Shown piece by piece: positions 34,407 through 42,249 of a stretch of DNA of 42,463 bases. This DNA comes from Marivivens sp. (GTDB lineage Bacteria > Pseudomonadota > Alphaproteobacteria > Rhodobacterales > Rhodobacteraceae). The position numbers and the translations under genes are program-made. The notes under the pieces were generated by a model. That model was not told the DNA's origin, ran no database searches, and worked only from the letters and a program-made list of their open reading frames with translations. Where the stretch lies: NCBI GenBank assembly GCA_030827165.1, contig JAURFB010000014.1, positions 1-42,463 of the forward strand, read 5' to 3'. Each line of letters opens with the position of its first letter. Within the stretch, counting starts at the first letter, position 1.

Positions 34407-34680
34407 CGTCGTCCCTCTTTCGCGGTATTGTGTCAGACCCGTTCTGGCACCCAGCTTAGGGGAAATGCGGTACGGGTCCACCACTTCGTCGCCGCATTTT
34501 CGCGCATGGGACAGGCTCGTCCGATAGCAGCGTTCGGCCATCCCGAAAGCCCCGGAGAGAGGGCGGAAAAATGGCGGAGAGTTTTGATCATATTGTGTAG
34601 TTTTGCTTTTCGTATGGATGTTTGCCCGATAGTCTTGTCCACGATAGCGAGGGGTTTCGAATCGTGCCCGGGGGGATGCC
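34407..34680. other. Intergenic region between divergent methyltransferase and PotB-like genes
   Basis: This 274-bp divergent gap must hold promoters for both neighbours. An inverted repeat GTGTCAGA (34430-34437) and TCTGGCAC (34443-34450), matching at 7 of 8 positions, lies 24 bp upstream of the methyltransferase ATG. The 34580-34620 stretch is AT-rich and could hold the PotB-side promoter, but I cannot assign -35 and -10 boxes with confidence. I recognise no riboswitch or gene. Confidence 0.45.
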
Positions 34681-35550
34681 GTGTCGATGGATGTGCAGAA
34701 TGAAGGACGCAAAGGGCTCTTGCTGGTCAGCCCGACCTTTCTCTACGCCATCTTGCTTCTTGCCGCGCCGCTGATCCTTGTCGTCATGTTCAGCTTCTGG
34801 ACGCAGGACTATCTCGATCTCGATACAACCCCGACGCTCGCGAATTACAAGGAAGCCTGGTCCGAACCGCTTTATCGCGAGCTGATGCTGCGATCGCTTC
34901 GGATTTCCGTTCTCGTGACGACTGTCACGGTACTCTCGGCCTTTCCTGTTGCCTATTATGTCTCGTTCCGGGTGAAAGAGCGAAAGGCGCTTTGGCTTTT
35001 CCTGATTACCGCGCCGTTCTGGACGAGCTATCTGCTGCGCGTCTTCTTGTGGAAGGTCATTCTGGGCTACAACGGTGTCTTCAACTCTGCGCTCCTTTGG
35101 ACGGGGATCATCGAGGAGCCGCTGCAGTTCATCCTCTACAATGTGAATGCGGTCGTCATCACGTTGGCCCACGCCTGGGCGCCTTTTGCGATCCTTCCGA
35201 TATTCGTCGCGCTTGAGAAGATCGACCGATCGCTTCTCGAAGCCGCCGAAGACCTGGGGGATGGTCCGGTGCGCCGGTTCTTCCGGGTGACTTTGCCGCT
35301 GGCGATCCCCGGTGTCATGGCGGCGACGCTGATCGTTCTGATCCCGACGGTCGGTGATTTCATCACCCCCCGACTTGTCGGCGGAACCGAGGGCCTGATG
35401 ATTTCCAACATGATCCAGGTTCAGTTTGGCAAGGCCAACAACGCCCCGCTTGGGGCGGCACTGGCGGTTTCTTCGATGTTCATCGTCGGCGGCCTGAGCC
35501 TTCTGATCTTCCTGGCAAGCCGCCGTGTCGGCCGAGTGGCGGGGGAATAG
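34681..35550 (+). CDS. PotB-type ABC transporter permease
   Basis: This 289-residue inner-membrane permease of the spermidine/putrescine (PotB) class has six hydrophobic helices and the coupling loop EKIDRSLLEAAEDLGDGPVRRFFRVTLPL. It starts at GTG 34681 after GGGGGG; an ATG two codons later is possible. It is followed 3 bp later by the PotC-like gene. Family members import polyamines, but also other cationic or quaternary amines, opines or phosphonates. Confidence 0.9.
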   Translation: MSMDVQNEGRKGLLLVSPTFLYAILLLAAPLILVVMFSFWTQDYLDLDTTPTLANYKEAWSEPLYRELMLRSLRISVLVTTVTVLSAFPVAYYVSFRVKERKALWLFLITAPFWTSYLLRVFLWKVILGYNGVFNSALLWTGIIEEPLQFILYNVNAVVITLAHAWAPFAILPIFVALEKIDRSLLEAAEDLGDGPVRRFFRVTLPLAIPGVMAATLIVLIPTVGDFITPRLVGGTEGLMISNMIQVQFGKANNAPLGAALAVSSMFIVGGLSLLIFLASRRVGRVAGE

Positions 35551-35553
35551 GTA

Positions 35554-36381
35554 ATGGCAAATGGTTCCAGGAAGCTGAGCTGGCTACGGGCCTATGCCTC
35601 GGTCTACATGGTGTTTCTCTATGCGCCCGTGGTGCTTCTGCCGATTTTCGCCTTCAACGATTCAACCGTGATCGCCTTTCCGCTCTCGGGCTTCACGACC
35701 GACTGGTTTGCCTCGCTCAAAGGCAATTCGGCGCTCAAGGATGCGGTATCAAACAGCCTGATCGTCGCCGTGACGACGGCGATGATTTCGACAATTCTGG
35801 GGGCATTCGCGGCACGCGCCGGCGTGCGCTATCGTTTCCCAGCCAAGCGGGGGATCATGGGGTTGATCCTTTTGCCGCTGGTGCTGCCCGAGATCATCAT
35901 CGCGGTCGCCTTGTTGGTCATGCTGATGCGTCTCGGCCTGAGCCTGTCTCTTTGGACGGTGATCGTCGGTCATGTTCTGGTTTGCGTGCCGTTTTCGATC
36001 GCGGTTCTGAACTCGGCATTCAGCGGCCTCGATCAAAGCCTTGAAGAAGCGTCGTTCGACTTGGGCGAAACCGCTTGGGGCACATTCCGGCGCGTAACCT
36101 TTCCGTTGATCCTGCCGGGTGTCATCTCGAGCCTTCTGATCACCTTCACGATCTCGCTCGACGAGTTCATCATCGCCTTCTTCCTGACAGGAACCGACGT
36201 GACCCTGCCGGTCTATATCTGGAGCCAGCTGAGGTTTCCGGCCAAGCTTCCCGGGGTCATGGCGCTGGGCACGCTTCTCTTGTTGCTGACGATTTCGCTA
36301 CTGATCGTTGCTGAATTCTTCCGCCGCCGGAGCGCACAGCGACGCGGCCTTGATGCCTCTACAACCGAAGGGCTGATCTGA
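35554..36381 (+). CDS. PotC-type ABC transporter permease
   Basis: This 275-residue partner permease has a first helix at AYASVYMVFLYAPVVLLPIFAF and coupling loop SLEEASFDLGETAWGTFRRVTFPL. The substrate-path helix TISLDEFIIAFFLTGTDVTLPVYIW is the standard PotC signature. GGGGGAATAGG at the end of the PotB-like gene serves as its ribosome site. The PotA-like gene starts 2 bp after its stop, so the three are one operon. Confidence 0.92.
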   Translation: MANGSRKLSWLRAYASVYMVFLYAPVVLLPIFAFNDSTVIAFPLSGFTTDWFASLKGNSALKDAVSNSLIVAVTTAMISTILGAFAARAGVRYRFPAKRGIMGLILLPLVLPEIIIAVALLVMLMRLGLSLSLWTVIVGHVLVCVPFSIAVLNSAFSGLDQSLEEASFDLGETAWGTFRRVTFPLILPGVISSLLITFTISLDEFIIAFFLTGTDVTLPVYIWSQLRFPAKLPGVMALGTLLLLLTISLLIVAEFFRRRSAQRRGLDASTTEGLI

Positions 36382-36383
36382 TC

Positions 36384-37496
36384 ATGACCGCCGCGAAAGC
36401 AGAAAACCCCAAACCGATTATCACGCTCGACAACGTCACCCGAAGCTTTGGCTCGGTCCAGGCGCTCAGGGGCGTCACTGCCGAGATCCGGGAAGGCGAA
36501 TTTTTCTCGCTGCTCGGGCCTTCGGGCTGCGGCAAGACCACGCTTCTTCGGATGATCGCCGGCTTTGACGAACCTACTTCGGGCGCGATCACGCTTGATG
36601 GCAAGCCGATGGCCGGTATTGCCGCCAACCATCGCCCGACCAACATGGTGTTTCAGAGCTACGCCATTTTTCCGCACTTGTCGGTGGCCGACAACGTGGG
36701 CTACGGCCTCAAGAAAAAGCGCCTGCCCAAGGCAGAGTATGACCGCGAGGTCGAGGAAGCGCTCAAGATGGTGTCGCTTGGCGGCTATGGACCACGGGCC
36801 GCGCATACGCTTTCGGGCGGTCAGCGCCAGCGTGTGGCCCTGGCTCGGGCACTCATCATGCGGCCCAAGGTGATCTTGCTCGACGAGCCGCTATCGGCGT
36901 TGGACAAGAAGCTGCGCGAACAGATGCAGATCGAGCTGCGGCGCCTTCAGCGGTCGGTCGGGATTACCTTCATCCTCGTGACCCACGATCAGGAAGAAGC
37001 GCTGATCATGTCGGATCGGATTGCCGTCATGTTTGACGGCCAGATCGCCCAGCTCGACTCGCCCGAAGCGCTGTATCGCAAACCCAATACGCAGCGGGTG
37101 GCGTCGTTCATTGGCGTGATGAACTTTCTCGAAGCCAGGCCGATTGGCGAAAAGGGCGACAAGATCTCCCTCGACATTCAGGCCCTTGGCCTGCTCGATA
37201 TTCCCGCCTCGGCGCTTCCGGAAGGCATGGCGGCATCGGAAATCTCGCGCGTCGGCGTGCGGCCCGAGATGATGTCGATCGTCCTTGAAGGGGCCAAGAG
37301 CACCGGCCACGACATCGAGGCCGAGATTGCCGAGGCCGAGTATTACGGCGACATGACCTACTACCTTGTGAAGCTGTCGGGCAAGGACGAGCCTGTGACG
37401 ATCTCGATGCGAAACACCGCAGGCCGCGCGGTGCTCGAGGCGGGAAGCAAGACCCGCGTCAGCTTTTCCCCTGAATCGATTGTGGTCTTCCAGTAA
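36384..37496 (+). CDS. PotA-type ABC transporter ATP-binding protein
   Basis: This 370-residue ATPase has Walker A LGPSGCGKTTLLRMIAG (near residue 50), the signature TLSGGQRQRVALARAL, Walker B VILLDEPLSALD, switch His in VTHDQEEAL, and a C-terminal TOBE-type regulatory domain (about residues 270-370). It drives the importer with the two upstream permeases. Transcription should end at the hairpin 59 bp downstream. Confidence 0.94.
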   Translation: MTAAKAENPKPIITLDNVTRSFGSVQALRGVTAEIREGEFFSLLGPSGCGKTTLLRMIAGFDEPTSGAITLDGKPMAGIAANHRPTNMVFQSYAIFPHLSVADNVGYGLKKKRLPKAEYDREVEEALKMVSLGGYGPRAAHTLSGGQRQRVALARALIMRPKVILLDEPLSALDKKLREQMQIELRRLQRSVGITFILVTHDQEEALIMSDRIAVMFDGQIAQLDSPEALYRKPNTQRVASFIGVMNFLEARPIGEKGDKISLDIQALGLLDIPASALPEGMAASEISRVGVRPEMMSIVLEGAKSTGHDIEAEIAEAEYYGDMTYYLVKLSGKDEPVTISMRNTAGRAVLEAGSKTRVSFSPESIVVFQ

Positions 37497-37554
37497 GATC
37501 ACCGGCCACCGGAAAGGCGGGGTCAGCGCCCGCCCGTTTCTGTGTCCAAAAGGA

Positions 37555-37589
37555 AAGGCCGCCCGGCGATGCGGGCGGCCTTCGTTTTT
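37555..37589. terminator. Bidirectional intrinsic terminator
   Basis: AAGGCCGCCCG (37555-37565) and CGGGCGGCCTT (37572-37582) form a perfect 11-bp stem with a 6-nt loop. On the plus strand it is followed by CGTTTTT; on the minus strand the stem is followed by a T-rich CCTTTT. It ends transcription of both the PotABC-like operon and the converging PotD-like gene. Confidence 0.92.
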
Positions 37590-37598
37590 CAAGCCGGA

Positions 37599-38654
37599 TC
37601 AGAAGCCGGCTTTGATCTTTTCGAACTCGGCGATCATCATCTCGCGCAGGCGCGGGCTGACCGGAGCCTGCCACAAGGTGCCCTCGCGCAGGGCTTCGCT
37701 GGATTCAAGACCGACCGCCGCCAGATCCTCTTCGGCGATATTCGCCATCGCGGCTGCGTTCGAGTGGCCATAGCCCCAGGCCGAGACGATATATTCGGCC
37801 GAAGCCGGTTCGAGCCATGCGTTCACGAAATCATAGAAGAGATCGTCGGAAGCGGGATGATCGGCCATCTTCACATAGCCGCAGACCCAACTGGACGAGC
37901 CTTCCTGAGTGTCGCGCTTCATGGTGATCGGATAGCCCTCGGCACTCATCGTCGCGAATGTCTCGTTCCAGGCCCAGGCGAGATAGACTTCGCCCGACTG
38001 CATCATTTGCGCCAGCGAGGCGCCATCGGTCCAATAGGCGCGCAGGTTCTGGTGCACCTGACGCAGGAAGTCGGACGCGGCAGCAAACTGTTCGTCGGTG
38101 GCCTGGGTCCAGTCCTTCACGCCGATGGCGAGGAAGGCGAGGGCATAGGCATCGTCGAGGTTGTCGGGGATCGAGACACGGCCTGCGTGCTTGGGATCGG
38201 CGAAGGATTGCAGCGTGGCTGCGTCCTCTTCCGAGAGAAGCTCGGTGTTGTAGGTCACCGCCGTGTTACCCCAGTCCATCGGGATGAAGTAGGGCTGGCC
38301 GTCTTTCCAATAGGCTTCGATATCGCGGAAGCCCGGCTCGAGGTTGGCCCATTCAGGAATCCGCGAGGGATCGACCGGCTCAAGAAGGCCCGCCTCCATC
38401 CACTTGGGAACCGACTGCGAGCAGGGGTGGCCGGCATCGACCTTGAAGCCCGCGCGCATTTTTTGGAAGGCTTCCTCTTCGTCGGTGAAGAACGAGAATG
38501 AGGGGTCGGAGCCGTGGGCATCGACGTAGGATTGATAAAAGCCCGGATCGTCATAGCCGGCCCAGTCGAACACGACGAGGTCGGAGCCGTCGGCATTGGC
38601 TGCGCCCGCAAGAGCGGTGCCAAGCAGAAGGGCGGTTGCAAGTTTGAGTTTCAT
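37599..38654 (-). CDS. PotD-type periplasmic substrate-binding protein
   Basis: This 351-residue protein has a signal peptide, MKLKLATALLLGTALAGAANA, and then the PotD/PotF fold: LVVFDWAGYDDPGFY, GHPCSQSVPKWMEAGLLEPVD, FIPMDWGNTAVTYN and LAWAWNETFATM. Several aromatic residues (Trp in MDWGNT, WAWN and CGYVK context) could line a cationic ligand pocket. It faces PotABC tail to tail across the terminator, so it is expressed from its own promoter, near the inverted repeat at 38720-38748. The ligand is unknown, though a polyamine or quaternary amine is reasonable. Confidence 0.9.
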   Translation of the reverse strand: MKLKLATALLLGTALAGAANADGSDLVVFDWAGYDDPGFYQSYVDAHGSDPSFSFFTDEEEAFQKMRAGFKVDAGHPCSQSVPKWMEAGLLEPVDPSRIPEWANLEPGFRDIEAYWKDGQPYFIPMDWGNTAVTYNTELLSEEDAATLQSFADPKHAGRVSIPDNLDDAYALAFLAIGVKDWTQATDEQFAAASDFLRQVHQNLRAYWTDGASLAQMMQSGEVYLAWAWNETFATMSAEGYPITMKRDTQEGSSSWVCGYVKMADHPASDDLFYDFVNAWLEPASAEYIVSAWGYGHSNAAAMANIAEEDLAAVGLESSEALREGTLWQAPVSPRLREMMIAEFEKIKAGF

Positions 38655-38719
38655 GAAAAGTCTCCCTGTTATTTTTGGTTTCGCTGGCCGGACCGGCCCG
38701 GATTGGTCTGTCCGGCTGA

Positions 38720-38748
38720 GTTCAAGTTAACTGGTGACCAACTTGAAC
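38720..38748. promoter_or_regulatory. Inverted repeat upstream of the PotD-like gene
   Basis: GTTCAAGTT (38720-38728) and AACTTGAAC (38740-38748) are perfect 9-bp arms around an 11-bp centre. The centre includes TGGTGACCA, which resembles GntR-type half sites. It lies about 65 bp upstream of the PotD-like ATG in an AT-rich stretch, so it is a likely operator. The cognate regulator is not identified, and the IclR-type gene at the right edge is only one possibility. Confidence 0.5.
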
Positions 38749-38890
38749 ATTATTTTGCAGAATCATCTAGAAAATATGTCGATTTCGGCGTGGAAAATCG
38801 GCTGAAATTGCTTGGTTTGCAGGGATTTGTACAAGTTTTCGATCGGTGGCCCGCCCGCAAAGATTGAAACTCACAGGTTTGGGGCTTGTC

Positions 38891-39802
38891 CTAGCTTTGC
38901 TCTGGCGCGATCCGCAGCTTTTCCAGCTCTGGCCAGTCTCCCGCCGGAAGGACTTTTGCGGGCAGTTGCACGTCTTTCGTCCAGCCGAAAATGCACAGAA
39001 ACGGCAAGGGGCCGACCTTTGTCATGTGGGGTGCATTGGGCGGATTCCAGACGGGAACGTGCGCCGGTTTGATCGTCAGGGGATCATTCTGGCCAAAGCG
39101 CCAGCCGTGGGGGCCAGTGAGGGGGGCATAAAGCTCGGGTGCGGGGTGATGGTGGTCGCGGTAAAGGACATCTGGGGCGATCAGGAAGATTCCAAGGTCA
39201 TAGTCCTCGGCAAACAGGGGGCCTTCCGGTCCGACCATTTCGGCATAGGCGTGGCCGGTCAGGAAATCGGTGCCGATCTCGTCTGGCGGGTATTCGCCAT
39301 AGGTGATCCACTCCAGATCGGCGGCCGTGATTGCAATGGCCTGGGCCAGCTCCGGATGGGTGGCCTCAAGCGCGGTCAGTGCCGCCCCGAGATGGTCGGC
39401 GAGGACGACATTGGCGCCGCCTGACGGCCGGAGAAGCGGCTCGGCCCTGGCCGCCAGCGAAGGGGCAAGGCCCGCGCGGACTTCGGCGATGCCGGGGCCC
39501 GACAAAGATGCGAGATACCTGTCGCATTCCGCAAGCAAGGTCTTGAGCCGCAGCCCCCGCCCCAGATCGCTTTCGTCGGGGTGGGCAGGTGCTGCAAGGC
39601 CTGCGGCGGCCAGCAAGGGCGCCGGATCCTCTTGATCCAGCGGCGAGCAAATCCGATATATTTCAAGCGCTTGATCGTCCATTTTCCCGGCGTTGAAAAG
39701 GGTCATTGCAGCGGCATAGCGTTGCCGCCCCGACCCGGCGAGGCCCAGCGCGGCAAGAAGAGTTTGCCGGGCCAGGATCAGGCTCGCAGGCTCGCGGTTC
39801 AT
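38891..39802 (-). CDS. Cupin protein resembling DMSP lyases
   Basis: This 303-residue protein has a C-terminal cupin. Metal ligands are probably His217, His219 and Glu223 in the H-x-H-x3-E motif of YRDHHHPAPELYAPLTG, plus His259 in NPPNAPHM. Tyr214 and Tyr225 sit where DMSP lyases of the DddQ/DddW/DddK/DddL cupin group have catalytic tyrosines. The N-terminal 170 residues are helical, and the whole is longer than DddQ. These enzymes cleave dimethylsulfoniopropionate to acrylate and dimethyl sulfide. Here the Rieske partners suggest a related onium compound instead. It overlaps the upstream Rieske gene by ATGA. Assignment to the family is from memory of motifs. Confidence 0.68.
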   Translation of the reverse strand: MNREPASLILARQTLLAALGLAGSGRQRYAAAMTLFNAGKMDDQALEIYRICSPLDQEDPAPLLAAAGLAAPAHPDESDLGRGLRLKTLLAECDRYLASLSGPGIAEVRAGLAPSLAARAEPLLRPSGGANVVLADHLGAALTALEATHPELAQAIAITAADLEWITYGEYPPDEIGTDFLTGHAYAEMVGPEGPLFAEDYDLGIFLIAPDVLYRDHHHPAPELYAPLTGPHGWRFGQNDPLTIKPAHVPVWNPPNAPHMTKVGPLPFLCIFGWTKDVQLPAKVLPAGDWPELEKLRIAPEQS

Positions 39803-41013
39803 TCCGGTGCGTCACCCTGAAGCCGCGTATTTTCGGCGGCCATTTTCCCATCCGGCGGCGCCTCGTCGAGCGTCATGACCGGCAAAACCGTCCTCAACCC
39901 GTCGTGATGTCGGCGCACCCCGTATTCCAGATCGGAAAGGTGGAATTCCTCGAAGGCGTCCGAGGCCATCGACTCGTTGGACCAGATCGAAAGCTGCTGG
40001 TCCTCTTCCGAGGTTTCGCGGTCGATCCGATAGGCCAGATACCGGGCGATCCGCATCCGGCGGGTCTCGTCGGGGCGGCGATAGATCCGGCCGGTCAGAG
40101 CGGTGGTGCCGGTATTGAGCGGGATCTCCTGATAATACTGGATCGACTCGGGCGTGAAGGCAAAAACTGCGTTGGGGAAAAGGCCGTAATAGGTCCAGCT
40201 GTTCTTCAGATGCGACGGTAGCCAATCCTGCGGTTCGTGATGTTTGAGGTATTTTTTTACCGACCAGCGGCGGGCTGGCGCATCGCCAAATTCACCGTGC
40301 GAGATGCTGAGGCCGCCCGCAAGTTGCAGGTCGCGGTAGGTCCGGCCGTAGAGATCCTGAAGCGCGGGGTGGGCCATTGCGACGTGATAGCCTTCGTTGT
40401 CCACATCCCGGACGGACTTCCAGTTGACCGGTAGTTCGATCTTTCCATACCACCCCGAAGCGGGCAGGATCTCGCCCGCCCGATAGGCCGCGAAATCGGC
40501 GTCATAGGGGGCGAACAACTGTGCCAGATCGGCTTGCGGCCCCGGCTTGAAACGGATCAGGAGAAAGCCGTGAAAACGTTGCAATTCAATGGGTTTGAGG
40601 CCGAATTGCGAACGATCCATTTCGTCGTCAAAGCTTTCGGGCCGGGCGGGGCCGCGCAAGCTCCCGTCGAGGTTGTAGACCCAGCCGTGGAACGGGCAGA
40701 CCAGCGCGCCCTTGCAATGCCCCTGCGCCCCGTCGACCACCCGCGCGCCGCGGTGGCGGCAAAGATTGTGAAAGGCGCGCACGATCCCGTCGCGGCCGCG
40801 CATGATCAGGGCCCTCTCGCCCAAAAGATCAAAAGTCAGCCAATCGCCGGGAGCGGGGATATCGTTCTCATGGCCAACGATCTGCCAGTGGGTGAGGAAT
40901 AGCGAGCTTCGTTCTAATTCGAACAGCTCGGACGAATGATAGGTCCAGCCCGGCAGGCCACGCCGATCCCAGCGGTTGGGAACGGGCAAGGCGGGATAGG
41001 GGAGCTTGGTCAT
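39799..41013 (-). CDS. Rieske oxygenase large subunit (1)
   Basis: This 404-residue ring-hydroxylating-type oxygenase has the Rieske [2Fe-2S] ligands Cys85-x-His87 and Cys106-x2-His109 in CRHRGARVV and LVCPFHGWVYN. The C-terminal catalytic domain has mononuclear iron ligands expected in DVDNEGYHVAMAHP (His210, His215). The bridging acidic residue (Asp205/Glu207) is present. It shares an operon with a second Rieske protein and the cupin. Substrates of this class range from aromatics to betaines. It is not identifiable further. No reductase or ferredoxin gene is visible. Confidence 0.88.
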   Translation of the reverse strand: MTKLPYPALPVPNRWDRRGLPGWTYHSSELFELERSSLFLTHWQIVGHENDIPAPGDWLTFDLLGERALIMRGRDGIVRAFHNLCRHRGARVVDGAQGHCKGALVCPFHGWVYNLDGSLRGPARPESFDDEMDRSQFGLKPIELQRFHGFLLIRFKPGPQADLAQLFAPYDADFAAYRAGEILPASGWYGKIELPVNWKSVRDVDNEGYHVAMAHPALQDLYGRTYRDLQLAGGLSISHGEFGDAPARRWSVKKYLKHHEPQDWLPSHLKNSWTYYGLFPNAVFAFTPESIQYYQEIPLNTGTTALTGRIYRRPDETRRMRIARYLAYRIDRETSEEDQQLSIWSNESMASDAFEEFHLSDLEYGVRRHHDGLRTVLPVMTLDEAPPDGKMAAENTRLQGDAPE

Positions 41014-41014
41014 T

Positions 41015-42139
41015 TCAATTGTCCTTCAACCTGTCGAGCACCCAGCCGTGGAAGCGGTAGATGTCAAACTCCTGCGGCATCAGTCGGCCGGAAGCATAAC
41101 GCGGCGATCGGATCCCGCGCTGGTTCATCTCGGCGGCCTCGGCATCTTGATCGAGCACAATCGTCGCGAAGTCCGCGACCCTGGCCGGATCGAACCCGTC
41201 CTGCGCCATCGTGGCCGGTGCAAAGAGCCATTCGGCGGTGAGGCGCGTGGTTTCGGGGCCCGTCGGCACAAGCGAAACGACACGAGCATAATCCACATGG
41301 GCGACGACAAAGGCAGTGGGGTAGATGGTGACGAAATTGGCCGCGGTCTTGCGCTCGGCCTCGGTCAGATCTGGGAAGACCGGCCCGCAAGGCTGGCCGT
41401 CGAGCGTCCATGTCACGGCTCCGTCCCTGAGCGCGTGGCCGGTTGGGGTTTCGGGGGTCCAGCCGGGGCGCTCGGGTTCGGACATGATCCCTTCGCGGTA
41501 GACAGGGACCAGATCGCAAAGCTCGGGGTGAATGCCGGGGCAATGCAGGCATTCGTTGTAATTCTCCCAAAAGACCTTCCAGTTGCAGGCGAGATCTCGC
41601 ACGAGGCGGTGGCCGGTCACGAGATCGGCCATCGGCCAGTTGTCATGGGCATTGAGGCCTAGGTCGGGCGCGAAAGGTTTGGGCGCGTCAGCGACATTCA
41701 GAAAAACAGAGCCGTTCCAGAGAGTTACCGCGACAGGAAACAGGCCATGCCCGGTCTTGTCGAAATCCTCGGTGGGCGTGGCTTGGGCGGTGGAAAGGAG
41801 CCGTCCGTCCGCGGCGGCATAGGACCACGCGTGATAGGGACAGCGGATCATCTTTCCAAGCGGCTGCTCGGCGCGGCACAGCTCGGAGCCCCGATGGCGA
41901 CAGGTATTGTGATAGGCGGTGACGTCGCCTTCGGGCGAGCGGCAGAGGATCACCCCCGCGCCGCCAACCGTCACCGGACGCATCACGCCTTTCGGCAGAT
42001 CGCTCAGGCGGCCGGCATAGATCCATTCCCGCTGCCAGATCAGGCGCTGTTCGCGATCATACCAGCGCGCATCATAATAAGCCTCCGCCGGCAGGGTCGG
42101 CGGGCAATGGTCGAGAAGCAGCGACTGCGCGGTGGCCAT
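41015..42139 (-). CDS. Rieske oxygenase large subunit (2), betaine-monooxygenase-like
   Basis: This 374-residue oxygenase has Rieske ligands Cys80-x-His82 and Cys100-x2-His103 (CRHRG, IRCPYHAWSY) and the iron site NYNECLHCPGIHPEL (Glu196, His199, His204). ENYNECLHCPGIHP, and LDQDAEAAEMNQRGIRSP near the end, resemble glycine betaine monooxygenase GbcA-type enzymes, which demethylate quaternary amines. It ends one base before the start of the first Rieske gene, so the two are co-transcribed. The start ATG 42139 lies 110 bp downstream of the IclR-type gene. Confidence 0.86.
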   Translation of the reverse strand: MATAQSLLLDHCPPTLPAEAYYDARWYDREQRLIWQREWIYAGRLSDLPKGVMRPVTVGGAGVILCRSPEGDVTAYHNTCRHRGSELCRAEQPLGKMIRCPYHAWSYAAADGRLLSTAQATPTEDFDKTGHGLFPVAVTLWNGSVFLNVADAPKPFAPDLGLNAHDNWPMADLVTGHRLVRDLACNWKVFWENYNECLHCPGIHPELCDLVPVYREGIMSEPERPGWTPETPTGHALRDGAVTWTLDGQPCGPVFPDLTEAERKTAANFVTIYPTAFVVAHVDYARVVSLVPTGPETTRLTAEWLFAPATMAQDGFDPARVADFATIVLDQDAEAAEMNQRGIRSPRYASGRLMPQEFDIYRFHGWVLDRLKDN

Positions 42140-42221
42140 GGGATGACCTCAAAAGTATAGATATGGCAATACCTTGGCCTGAACGGCCTGTCCGCATCAG
42201 TGTCTCTGATTTTTCCCCTTT

Positions 42222-42238
42222 TGCCAACCAAAATGGCA
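42222..42238. promoter_or_regulatory. Short inverted repeat before the Rieske operon
   Basis: TGCCA and TGGCA (42222-42226 and 42234-42238) form 5-bp arms around a 7-bp A-rich centre in the 110-bp gap between the IclR-type gene and the Rieske operon. A second short repeat, ATCAG-TGTCT-CTGAT, lies at 42196-42210. An IclR operator is possible here, but the arms are short. Confidence 0.35.
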
Positions 42239-42249
42239 TTCGACGGGGG

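Noticed and set aside
34407-34680. Riboswitch (SAM or SAH type) before the methyltransferase gene
   Set aside because: The leader is structured in places, but I could not match any known riboswitch core.
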